DNA of 64,000 bases from Gongronella butleri (taxonomy: Eukaryota > Mucoromycota > Mucoromycetes > Mucorales > Cunninghamellaceae), in the NCBI GenBank assembly GCA_025201375.1, contig JAIWZP010000012.1, positions 186,001-250,000 on the forward strand, in the 5' to 3' direction. Below the pieces are notes generated by a model. That model searched no databases. It saw only the letters and a list, made by a program, of their open reading frames with translations, and had not been told where the DNA came from. The position numbers and the translations under genes were made by a program. The number at the start of each line of letters is the position of its first letter. Positions within the stretch are counted from its first letter, which is position 1. Of this stretch, positions 36,367 to 48,926 are shown piece by piece.

Positions 36367-37089
36367 AATTTCACTTTTTTTACACATTGCATTACGTAGC
36401 ATACTGTAGTAAATTGGCTTTTACACATTTTCGTCGCTTGCTTCCTTGGAGGTAGTATCATACTGTAATTGTTTTTTTCTTTTGCAATGTTCATTCTTTG
36501 CCCTTCTTGCCCACTTGACAGTCTGCTTTGATGCGCGCGTGATACTGTAGTAACCCGGTGCCGAGGTCCTGGACTCCTGATTTGACACCACACACCACCA
36601 GGCACGTGCGTGTGTTTCTTATTTCTTTTCATTCCTGAGCCGCGTGTTCCATGTACCTACTGTAATGTATAATTTGTACATGGTGCATCAAAAAGAAGGA
36701 AATGCACCAATTGAGAGCGAGTGTACGTACATCATACTGTATCCCCCGTCCGCAATGGTGAATGGTGATTGACGCCATGAATGCAAATCAACTTGAAGCC
36801 TGCTGTTGAGACAGCGCCCGAGAAAATGCGCAAAAGGTCATCAAAACTTCAAAAGAACGATTTTCATCCCTTTTGAATTTTTGCACACAAATCATACAGT
36901 AAAGCGTTTGAGCGTGCATCCGTCCATCATGTTTCAATCTCAGTGAAGAGACAACAGATACTGGCGCGCGCTAGGCGCTACTGTATCAATTTATGCCTGA
37001 GACAGCGGCGCAGCCAGCGCGCTTTTTTTACTACTATCATACAGCACACTGCACTAAAACTTGCACATTATTACCTTTTAAAAGCCAAA

Positions 37090-37965
37090 GGCTTGTTTTT
37101 CAGACTTTGCCAGCCTGCTGTGCCTCCAGAATTTTTTTACAGTCTGCCTGTCGCCCCTGGCCGGTGCCCGCAGGGAGATGAAAGTTGCGTCACGACACGA
37201 ACTATTGTCTATACGCGGGATGGGTCCGCTAAATTTTTTTTCAGCCCGCATCCCGCACCCAGCACGCCCGCAGATTTCAAAAACCTCGCATTTGTTCTAT
37301 TTTGCATTTTTCTCACCATCTGCTTGGTCGACCCAGCACAAAAATACAGTAATACTCTAGCTTACGGTAGGTAAACTACAGCTCAGTGTTCAAGACGGAC
37401 CCGCCCGATTTTTTTTGGACTCGAAAATGCCGAAAACCTCCTACTGTATTTGCACTATTTTGCATTGTAGATCTCGCCACCTGCATGGTCGAGCCTGCTC
37501 AAAATTAACTGGATCGCATTCAGCGCAAAATTTGCAACCAAAAAGCTTAAACTTTCAAAGCGCTACGACCACTTTTGAAAAATTCAGGGGTCACTTAAAG
37601 GTCACACATTTTAATCTCAGAAAGTGCCAAATTTGGGAATTTTCGAACTCCGGGTGATCAATGCATTCCAAACAGGTAACTCGACCGACGATTTGCTATT
37701 GGCAGACAAAATGTCAGGTTGCCCCAAAGTAAGAAAAATGTCCAAAGAGTGACGCATGAACGGCGATCGACTGAGAAAAGTGCCAACTTTGGCCAAGATT
37801 TTTTTGCAAAAATTTAAGGTTTGATACTTCCAAATTTAGGTGCGTAAATTGCATGGAATTTTTTTTCTGTATTTTTTTGCAGGTTTTTTGTGCGCTGTAG
37901 AGTGGGCTGCAAGTTGGTGAAATGACCGATGCAAAAAGTTAAACTTTAAGTTAGCGCGCTGCAAG
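37090..37965. repeat. Dispersed repeat, copy B
   Basis: Same block order as copy A (5620-6350), including 'cgctacgaccacttttgaaa' and the right end 'gcaaaaagttaaac...tagcgcgctgcaa'. The left part seems to carry an internal duplication: the 'ctattttgcatt...ctgcatggtcga' block occurs twice (about 37300 and 37460). Confidence 0.8.
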
Positions 37966-40134
37966 TCATCCCATTAGATGCTTTGCCCTCCTGTTTTTTA
38001 TTAAATCTGAAATAAAAACTGAGGGTTGACTAGACAGTTGTCGAGCAAATCGTCATTGAATTTTTTGTTGAAAAAGTGTATTTCCTCCGCCAGTTTTGGT
38101 CAGATCGCCGCGAAACTTGTTTCATTCGGTGAAGATTCAGCAGAAGCATTTGACACATTAAAAGCATCGTTGGTTATTTTTCCAGTTGTCGAGAAAAGCA
38201 AGTTTGAAAAATGATCCAATGTTTGAGCGACCTTTGCAAGCGGGCAAAGTTCATCCATCGGGCAAGCAAACAATCAGGAAAGGACACCCGAGTGCGTCTC
38301 TTTCGATCGGTGCCATTTCACCGCGATGCACCAAATATTTTGAGAGACTCGTACTGGATTTGTGGAAATGTCAGAATTTTGGATTCATCTGCTCAATGAC
38401 TCGGTCGACTCCTGGTTTGAACGTTTTTTCAAAAGAGTCGCGTCGGCAAAACATTATGTGTAGACTTTGGGCCACCCAACAACTACCGGTTTTCTGCATT
38501 TGTAAAAATGTCGAGATTTCTACTGTAATTCATCTGCAAAACGATCCAGTCAATCTTGGGGTTTCATGTTGTGTTGTTGAATAAGGCGCGGCGAAACAGT
38601 CAAAGGGCAAAGAGTGGGAGGCAATCGATTCATGAATTGTGTTGGTCATTCATGGATTTGTGCCAATTCTTGAAAACGGGGAACGCCACGATCAAAACGG
38701 CCCGATCAACATCTGGTTTTTTAATTTTCTTTCAAAGAGAGACGCTGAAAAAGCCAAGCGGCAAAGTTTGGCAATGATTGAATCATGATTTTACCGCGAA
38801 ATGAATTTTACAAAAACGCGCTACAGCCAAATTTTCAGCAATGCCGTGCTTCCCGACAAACCACATGATTAACCTTTGGATTTTTATTTTTTTCTGAGAA
38901 GAGAGGAGCAACATCCACTACATGTAAAAGTTTCGTGGCGCTGCGATGAGCCCTTGCTTGGCGACGAATTTTTTTTTCAAATTTAGAAAAAAAAGGTGGG
39001 TCAGGTCAAAATGCATCTGGAGGGTCCTCCGTTTTCAGAGGCTCAGGTCTCTCAAATCCGTTTGGCAACCTACACATTGGACATCTGAGAGTCATATCAT
39101 TTGGTGCATTGACCCCTTCTTTCTAAGCAAATCTGCGATAAAAGTCAGGGGTCAATCGAGCCGTTCTCGAGTAATGAGCGATCAAAGCCAAATTAAAGAA
39201 AAAGAAATTGCGCCATCGGTTTTGGTCGTACACTGGTGAAACTGGGTTCATCCGACAGAGAATCGAATTCTGCATTTATCGTCACAGCAACACGCCATCC
39301 TTTGTCTTGTCCATTGCCGAGAAAAACGAAGCTGAAATGTTTGATTGGGCGTTGCAAGCGTACAAATGTTGCGCATCGGCGTTGCCGGGCAGGGATAAAA
39401 TGACCCCGTTGTGCGTGTCTTTGCACTTGTAAGATTTAAGCCTGATCGAATAGCAGCTTGACGCGCTAGAGACAAAATTGTGAATTTATGGAGCATTGTC
39501 AATTTTCTTGCCAACGGTCAGATCAACCCCAGGTTTTTACTATTGTTCTGAAAAGAGTGAGACCAAAATGCTCATATGCCAAAATTTTATGGAGCTGCAA
39601 GCACTCGATGGTGCGCCACATCGATTTTCAAAAATGACGATTTTCCATCGATTTTCCAAGGGGTACAGTCACGAATTTTAACCTGGCAAAACTTGGTTCC
39701 TCGGATCACCGTGTCATTCACCCACATGGTAGAATGCGTCCATTTGCCGATGAAAATGCCATAAAACCCCGGGCCCCATCGACTGGTTCTCCTGTAAAAT
39801 ACAATCTACTTCGTATTTTCGCCACAAGACAAACTCGACAAAGACTGGCCGGAGATCCTCGAAACGCAACTCACAAGAAAGAGCACGGGCTGTTGCGTAT
39901 GTGGCCATCGATGATCACTTCAAAAAACGAGATCCAGGCAGAATTGACGCGAACAGTTTGTTTGCGGGATAACTTGGACGTGTGAAAAACCGCGTCAGAC
40001 TTTGATGTAAGCGCGTCCATTTCAAGTCGAATCCATACACCTCGAACTTCTTTTGCTAGTGAATGTGTCGATGCAGCTCCAAGGACGCGCTCTTGCGTGC
40101 CATAGCGATTGGCGCGTCTATTGTCTCGACATCG

Positions 40135-40136
<2 letters not shown>

Positions 40137-40165
<29 letters not shown>

Positions 40166-40210
40166 GGCCGGACGCACGCCGCGCTTTTTTTTTTTTTTTT
40201 TTTTTTTTTT
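40137..40210. repeat. Two long T homopolymers
   Basis: A 29-nt T-run at 40137-40165 and a 26-nt T-run at 40185-40210, separated by a 19-nt GC-rich spacer. Confidence 0.9.
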
Positions 40211-40625
40211 CGACGAGCACGATGGTGGTGCCCGGTGCGTGCAAAATGTCCGGGCTGATAGAATGAATTTTTTTCAGCGAGCCAATTTTTTTGTATTTTT
40301 TAAATTTGCTTGTAGCGTTGTAGGACGCCTTTTGCAAATGATGACGACGGTAAAACCGGGTGTTCATCTTTGCGCGCTCCTCATTTCACACAAAGTGCGC
40401 GTTCAGGAGGGGGATTGTACAATTTTTTTTTTCAAGAAAAACACAAAACGGTTCACTATTTTGAAAATGATCGATTTCTCTGGGGCCAAACGCGAGAGCG
40501 ATTGCTGCAAGATGAGTGCAATAGCTGGGCATAATGTCATTCAAATTATAATTCGCTTTTTGGGGCGCCGTGGCCCACTCATTTAATATTAATGTAACAG
40601 TAAAAAAAAAGAAAAAAGAAAGAAA

Positions 40626-43600
40626 TCAAGAATCCTGGACACGCTTCTGATAAAAGTCCCAAATGGCATGGACCACTTGGTCCAGGGGTAGTGTGACGTT
40701 TTCGTGGACAAGGCCGGGCAGGCGTTCGCGTTTGATGCCAAGCAGCCACTCGACCGGGGGTGTGGCCTCGCCCATTTGGCGCAACTGCGGCTCAAAATCG
40801 ACGGGGACGTCAGCGATGTACGTGTAATACTCATCCTTTGCATCCTGATGGGCTGCGGCGGGGGGCGACGTGGGTGATGTGTCTGTGTCTGATTCAGGGG
40901 CAGTCATTGGGACGATGGTTGCTGCGCCTTGGGGTCGGATGACGGTGTCTGTTGATGATGGCGATGCGGGCATGGACGAGGCCGGCGATGTCTCTGCGGT
41001 GGCTGTAGAGGCGCCTGTCGCGTCCATGGTGGGCAGGGCGGTGGCCGGGGATGATGTTGCGCTGCTTGCATCGTCCTTTGGCGACGAAGATGCAGATGAC
41101 ACGGCATGAAGTTGCTGCTGCAGCTGTTGCTGCTGCTGCTGGATGAGCGTGGTGGTGGCAATGCGTGCACGGTCCATTTGGTCATTGAACATTTTGACGA
41201 AATCGCGCAAATAATTGATTTGGCCGAAATTGAGCGAGACCTGGACGCGGTCCTTGAAATCGACGGCAAAGGAGTGATTGATGCGTCTGTCCTTGTGTAC
41301 GGAGTGCATGGTCAGAACGGTGATGGGCAGCGTAAAGATGGGCTGGCCCTTGTCCTCGATCTTTGCCATTTGCTGCTGTTGCTTATCCATTGAGGCGGTG
41401 TTGCCAGGCGCTGCCTGTGGTGGCGGTGGTGATTGCATTGGTGCAGGCGCGGGTGTTGTGGATGTGACGTGAGAAGAGGATGATGATGGCGACAGCGACG
41501 ACGACGACGTGTCGTTTGCCTGTTTCTCCACTGATTGCCCACTACTCTTTCTGCGCGATGTGTCCAGAGGAGGCAAGAACAGCTGCGACTTTTCCAGTTG
41601 CTTTCCGTGCCGTTGTTGATGAGTTTCCGACGGAATGCTGCTGCTGCTGCTGTTGCTGCCGACAGGCTCGTTGGCGATCTTGACAAGCTCCAATTGCTGT
41701 TTGCGCCATGCCATGAGGCTTGTGCCAGGCACATTTTTCAGGAGAGCGGCCTTGTCGATGCCGAGACGCAGGTCGCGTGTGATGGTGGTGGTGGTGGTGG
41801 TAGTGGTGTCTGAATCCAAAGTATTGGGCACCTGGTGCAAGTGTCCCTGGATCTGCTTGATGGCGACCTGAACATTGTCACCATCTTGGAATTGGCTCGG
41901 GTACACGATGATTTGGATGCCATCCACGTGGAGCGTTGCCTTGCTTTCGGGTTGCGCGCGGCGCGGCGCGTCCAAAAAGGCAAAAAGAAGTGGATGCTCG
42001 TTTTCGACTGGCGCGACCAAGGAAGGTCGATTGCTGCTGGTGGTACGTGTGGCCCAGGTCGGGTTGACGAGGCTGGCCTCGCTCTTTTTCTTCTCGAGGA
42101 GCTCGACAAAGCGGCGGTGCATGACAATGACGACGGGGATGGTCTTTATGGAGATGCTTGCTGTCGTACGGCCTGCGTGGATGGCCATGGTCAGCTGCTG
42201 CAGGGCGCGTTGGTGGCTGTTCTGCCTGTCGCGTTGCAAATTCACGGTGGCGCGCAGCTGGATGGGCTCTTGGATCAGATGCAGGATATTTTGGAATTCA
42301 TACGTAAATGCGGCCTCGACGCCATTGAACAATAGGTACAATTGGCAGGTCGAGTGGTGCAGGGCGCTGGCCAGGCCTGATTTCACGTGGCCGTCGAGGA
42401 TGATGCGGTGAATATGAGCGTTGCCAGAAAGGCGGCCCGAAGCTTCGAGGCGAATGGCATCAATGGCAAAGCCAATACCCTGGGAGACGCCGGGAACCAT
42501 GTGTGTTTCCACCAGCAGATTGGTGGGTGTCAACTTGATGGTGCCAATGGCCTGGCCCATGTCCACGGACAGCGACATTTGGTCCAATTGGAGCGCCGTG
42601 TAGCGTGCAAAGGGCAAAGGCGTGGTGGATCGAATCGATGTCGTCGGGGATGGCTCGGCGGCGGGAGGTGCCGACGTGGCCATGATGGGCTGGCTGAACC
42701 AGCAATTGTTGAGGATCAGCAGATCCTGCAATTGGCGCATGTTGACCGCTCCATCGACTTGCGGCACCTTGATCACGATGGAAATATCGTCGCTGTTGAC
42801 GAGTGGGCCTGCGCGTTTGGACGTGAGCATGGCATTGAACGTGACCGTGTCGATGCTGGCTTCGAGGCACGACAGTGGCGAGTACTGGTGCTTGACTACG
42901 GTCGAAATGGCATGTAGCGAGCCTGCACAGCTGAATGTGCGCTCATCATCCGTCGAATACGTGTTGAGGACAAACACGCTGTCTTGCCACCCAAGCGAGC
43001 ACATGACTTTGCTCATTGGCTGGCACGTCAATTCCACGTGTGTTTTGGACAATTGCAGCACAATGGACACATTCCCGTGCAAACTATTCGAGAAGGACAT
43101 GGACGATTCCTCATCCAATGGCGTTGTCGCCTGTTTCTTCTTGCGCGACTCCTTGCGCTCGCTCGATTGCTGCACGCCCACTTTGAGACCCACCGTCACT
43201 TCATGCAAAAATTGCACAAGGGACGGATGAAGCGTGTTGTTGCTTTCCAGGATGCAAATATGGCCATTGAACCGGTGTGGCGACTCGGATGCCCCCGACG
43301 ATGCTCCCAGAGGCGTCTGGTACGTAAATGCCGCTTGTAATCCGGGCACCTTGATGGTCGCCATATTGCTCCCTTCGCGCACCTCGCGTGACATGCTGTT
43401 TGCCAGCGGGTACAGCCCGCCATTCCCGTTGCCACTGCCGGACAGTGGCCGCACAGACCGTTGAGTGCGCCCTGAAAGATTAAAAAAAGAAAGAAAAAGG
43501 AATTTTAGATTTTTTTTCTATTTTTTTTCTATTTTTTTTCTATTTTTTTTTTTTTTTTTGTTCACATCTCTTACCTGAGCGCTTTTGCAAAGGATCGACA

Positions 43601-46600
43601 TGTGCTTGATGCTGCTGGTGGCGCGTTGGGTACAAGCGGACGGTGCCAGACTCGTACTTGAATTGGCCATCGATGATGAGATGGATGAGCTCCGAGGCAG
43701 CTGCTGTGGCGGCCGATGTGCCTTGTTGATGCAGGGAGGGCGAGGAGGCGGATGTGGCAAATCGGGAGGAAGGAGATGTGGCGAGCAATGTGACGCGATC
43801 CATGCTTTCGACATAAATGACGACGAGGCGATTGATATAATCTGCAATGGAGCTGTCGAGGTCGATTTCAAAGCCGGAGACAAGAGCATTAAAGTGGAGT
43901 CTTAGGCGTCGTGCTTCCTTGTCGAATGCCGAGTCGACCTTGCATGAGATGGCCGGGAAATGCATGCGATTCATGCGTGGATGATGTGTTGCCACAAAGT
44001 GTTCATCCTTGCGCTGGTCAAATTGCTTGACAAACTGCAGCGAGATGCTCTGGATCATGGCCGTCGTGGTCTTTGTGTGTTTGGTCGTGAAATCCAGCGA
44101 CGACAAGGCAAACAGCAGCGCACCGCCATTGTTGTCGTTGTTGCCATTGTTGCTGCTGTGGCCATGCGAATTGTCGTCGGCAAACGCGAGCATTTGCGAG
44201 TCGAGCAGCGGGATGGCGACGCCAAACTTGTCGATGCGCAGCGCAAGTTGCCTGTCTTTCCAGATTTCATGCATGTCCGGCACCTGGCTCTGCGCTCCAG
44301 GGTCTTGGAACGACGCCATGATGCGCTTGGTGTTGTCCGCCAAGTCGTTGATCTCGTCGCGCTTGAGCTCGTGCTTCTTTTTCAGCTCCGCGTCATAATG
44401 GATGTACAGATCCGCCATTTTGCCAAGCGCAATCGGCTGCATCAGCGTCTGCACTCGTGTCAAATGAATCGCATACGCCTCGGTGCTACCAGTGGACGTT
44501 GCAGCGGCTTCGTTGCTGCTAGAGCTGCTCGAAAAAAAAGGTAAATGATCGAATGGAAATAAAGGGTGAGAAATGCGCTTTTTGCCACGGGGGGTTTTTT
44601 TTTCCATGGTCGTTGTCAATTTTTTTTTTTTTAAATTTCCATTTTTTTTATACCTCATGGACGACGTCAATGGCTGATTTTCGACCTGGAAATCGACGAC
44701 AATGTAGGCCAATCTGTTTTGTCGGAGTGACTTTTCGCGCTGTGCGTCTGTGGCTGCTGCGGCTTCTGCTGCGGCTTCTGCGTGATCGAGCGACAGGGCA
44801 AACGACTTGCCGCTGACGAGCCAATGGCGCTGGCCGAGCTGCTGGTGCGAGTAATTGGCGAGCATGGCAGTCAGCAGCTTGGATTCAAAGAGCACGACAG
44901 CGGTGGGGCTCGTGGTGCTGATGCACAAGCCTGTGAGGGTGACATCGACCGAGTAAAACAAGGAGGGCGCACGTGTTGCTGGTGATAAAGTGCTGGATGC
45001 TTCCGCAGACGTCGTCGTCGACGACACGGACGGCGCGCTGTTTTTGCGCTTTTCTCGGCGCTTGGAATAGGATATTTTTTCCACCAATTCGTTGACCTCG
45101 TTGCCAATGAGGCTGTGTGCAGTCAAAATCGAGTCAATCATGCCGACATCGAGGGTGATGGGGACAAAGTCGATGGACAGGCGTGCGCGTAGGTGACGAC
45201 CAGGGACGGCCGCGTTGCTTTCGCGACGCAATGGTGGCTGGTTCGGGTGCAAATAGGTAGTGGTGTGCGTCGAGGTGTTGTCCTTGTTCCACTGGAGCCA
45301 TTCCGTGAGTGAGCCTGCGCTGGTGATGCATGGAAGGTGAAAGAGACTAACATTGTCCTTTATCGCATGGCCATCGCCGAGGGTGATGAGCTCAATCATC
45401 TGCTTGTCAAGCGTCAGTTCGTACTGGATTTTGGGAGGCCCATTAGCCGCTGCAGACGAAGCCATTGGACGCGTCGTGGTCGTGTTCGAGGTGGTTATGG
45501 GCAATGTGTCGCTAACCATGAGCAGCACGTCTTGCAATGAATATTGAATGTGTAACGATTGGAGCAGGCTGGCCTTGACTTGCATGTTGACAAGCAAAAA
45601 TTGCAATTTGATATCGTACCAGCGCGCACGAGGAGGTACGGAAGACACGGCAACGGTCGCTCTTGTGGGTGTCATGGGCGAATTGGCCAGGCTCTCTGCG
45701 CGTCGCTGCTCCTCGAGCTCATTGAGCAAGTTTTGGAACATGAAATGATATTTTTTGCCTTGTTCGCCGCGCCATTCTTGAATAAATCCGTACAATTGCA
45801 AAATCCGGCGTGGCACGTTGGCCTGCAGCGACTCGACACACGAAAAGATGCTGAGCACCTTTGGCAATGCCACGGCAGGGTCGATTTTCTTTCTTGGGCC
45901 GCTTCGCGTTGATGTCGGCTGGCTGATACTTGCATTCAGCTTGGCCTGGTGCACGGCCACGTCCAGCAATTGCTTTGCGTCGCTTGCGTGGCGCGACAAT
46001 GCCTCGGACACGTCCAAGCCAATCTTCTCAATGGACCCTGACGCGTCCATGATGATGCGACTCGTGCCGTGTGCCATTGCCTGCTTTTTCGTCGCCTTGC
46101 TGCTGCTGCGTTTGCCGCCGGAGCTCGTGTCCGAGTCCTTTTCCGAGTGCAAGAGGGCCATCGCATGTGGATAGGGCTGCTGGCTGGCGGAGGACGATAA
46201 ACGAGGATTGGAAAGCACAACCGAGCCAAGAATGTTCTGTACAGACGTTTTCGCAGCAAGTTTCTGTGCACGCGCATTGAGACCAATCCATTTGACGCGC
46301 AGCAATGCCTGGGAAACGACATCCATGCGCGACAAGAAGAAATCGAGATCCAATGCCTGTGTCGGTGCTGCAGGCGATGCTTGAGGCGATGGTGTGGGCA
46401 TGGGCGACGGTGTCTTTGGCCCGTACATGGTGCGGTGCTGCGATCGGCCCATGATGGAGGACGATTTGGTCGTATGTGACAGATCCTGCAACTTGGTCGT
46501 AAACACGCGCTGGACGAGCAACATATGCTGTGCAAACGCCATGACCATCGGATCCACGTCAATGGCAATGCTGCCAATGTCCAATTTCGTAATCACGTCC

Positions 46601-48892
46601 AAATAACCCATGTGGTGGTGATTGCCCGCGGACGCGTGCTTGGCTTGCCCGCCAAATGGCGAAACAAGCGTCGCCGTCGTATTGCTCGGCGTCACATTTG
46701 TCGTTATGGGCACGCCCGGCGACAACGACGCACCAATGGATGACCGCTTGTATACCGTGTCCACCGCAAACGCAACGTCCTTGATAACAATCCGATTGTC
46801 CGGCTGATCAGGCTCCTCTTCCTCGTAAATCGCAAAAGAGAATCGCCCAACACCCAATTTCGCATAATTCGTCGACGTCATGAAGAAATCAATCAGATCC
46901 TTGGTGAAATCACCAGCTGCCTGCCCATCCCCAGTCGGCGTGTCCATGCTACTCCTATAGTTATAAAAAAAGGAACCCAATGAGCCGTTTTTTCTCTTTT
47001 TTTTTTTTTTTGCCATTTTTTGCCCTTTTTTTCTTTTCTTTTCTTTTCCCCTCAATATTTACGTAGTGGTGGTGGTAGACGTGGACAAGGGTCGCCTGCC
47101 ATGGAGTTGAGACGAGGGCCGTGACTGGCCAAAGACAGTGGTAAAGAGGCGGCAGTCGCGCAGGTCCTGGCGTCCAATTTCCCAATTGCGCCAGCCAGAA
47201 AACGCGTCAATGACTTGTGCGTACATGGTGGCGGCCGTGTCAATGTCGTGGTCGGTGTTTGCACCGATGCCCGATGTCAATTGGTACTGGAGCTTCTCGC
47301 GCATGGTGGATGGGAGCAGGCGCAGGCATTGACGCAGGCGTGCGAGCAATTTCCAGCCGACATCATTGCGGAAATTACGTGTGCCGATGCGCAGGCCCAT
47401 GGTGGTGGGAATCGTCAAGAAATGCGGGTCGCTGCTGACGAGGCGCGCGTCCTTTGATACGTTTGCCAGCTCGTGTAGGAGGACCTGGGTCTGGAACAGG
47501 CGGCGGTCTTGGAATCGCTCGAGGATCCGCTGCAAATCGTCGACAAAGACCAACCACGCGTACACGGCGCCCACAAGGATCTCCACAGACTCCGTGATGA
47601 TGATGGTATCAAAGCTGCCAACGGCCACATCCAAAAAATTCGGATTGCGCGCGCCAACCCAGCGGCAGCTCATCCCCTTTAACACGAGATCAATCACCAC
47701 CGTCTCGTTGGCCATTGGCGCCGCCGGCACCCGATGCCTGCTGCTTGGATCACTGGGCTGCACGGTGCGCGTGTCCTCGTCGTCTTCGTCTTCGTCGTCC
47801 TCGTCCAAAAACCTGGATCTTCGCTTGAACGACGAGGATGAGCGCATATTTTGATTTTTTTCAGGAATGCCAAAGAGGATGGACGACGCCGCAGCATCGC
47901 CGGCAGTGATGTAGTGCACCTGGCACCCCATCGTGCCAATGGACACGTGCACACGCGACTCGTCCAACAGCAAGCGCGATTCCGCCACAGGCTGATCTTT
48001 GGCTTCAAACCCGTAATCTTGAAACGTCACGCCACCAATCAATTTCAAGTCGTCAAAAAACACATTGGCCGCACAAAGCATCTTGTCCTCCTCATCCTGC
48101 TGTAACGCCTCCAGGTGCGATTGGTGCTTGTACTTGTATGACGACAGGTCCGCAGGCACCATCACATTTTGGATGAAATGCAGCCGTGTGCTTGGCAGCA
48201 GCACTGCAAATCGCGTGCAGATGAACTTGTCCGTCAGCAGCCGCGTCAATTGGTCCACGTATTTGATCTGGCTGCTGTCCAGCATCGTCTCCAAATCCCA
48301 GTCCTAAAGGGAAAAATTAATAAAAAAGACCATAAAAAGCGAAAAAAAAAACTTACATCCTTGTTGATCACCTCGGTCAGTTCCTGCACCACCTTGACAA
48401 GGATGGGCGTCACGAGAATCGTCACAGCACGCGTGGCCTCAAGAATCGTCGTGGTCACCACGTCGCCCTTGTGCTCGCATTCAATCGCATCATTCTCGCC
48501 ACCTTCGCGTCGCGACGTCGTGGGATCGCTCTCGGCATCGTCCATGAACACGCGCAGCGGATCGTCGTCCTCCATATAATAGTCGTCGTCGCTGAGTTCA
48601 TCATCCATGGTCTTGCCCTAACCACACAAAAAAAAATGAGAAAATGAGAAAAAAAAACGCCAATTGATTGCTATGGTGGTCGGGGGAAATCGGGGGAAAT
48701 CAATGGCAAAAGCGACATACACTGGACGATGTGAATTTGGTCTGAGGCGGTGGAATGTACGGGTGGAAGAACGCTTGGCTACGACCAGCGGCCATGGAAG
48801 CGCGTTCAATGCAGTAGCGCTCCAAATACCCGCTGTAGGGGATCGATTGAGGAATCGCACTGCGACCGCTAGATGGCTCCTCGGTCGACAAG

Positions 48893-48926
<34 letters not shown>

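Larger units (their letters stand above)
36367..40625. other. Gene-free, repeat-rich block
   Basis: About 4.2 kb without a supported gene. It holds many TACTGTA/TACAGTA words at 36400-37460, copy B of the dispersed repeat, degenerate AT-rich sequence at 38000-40000 and two long T-runs at 40137-40210. Frames up to about 180 codons are low complexity. Confidence 0.5.

Noticed and set aside
36367..40625. Possible retrotransposon in the long gene-free block
   Set aside because: No reverse transcriptase, integrase or long terminal repeat could be found on either strand.
41835..43230. Several + strand frames of 160-200 codons
   Set aside because: They lie opposite the large last exon of the Csf1-like gene, which has clear codon structure and joins in frame with upstream exons.
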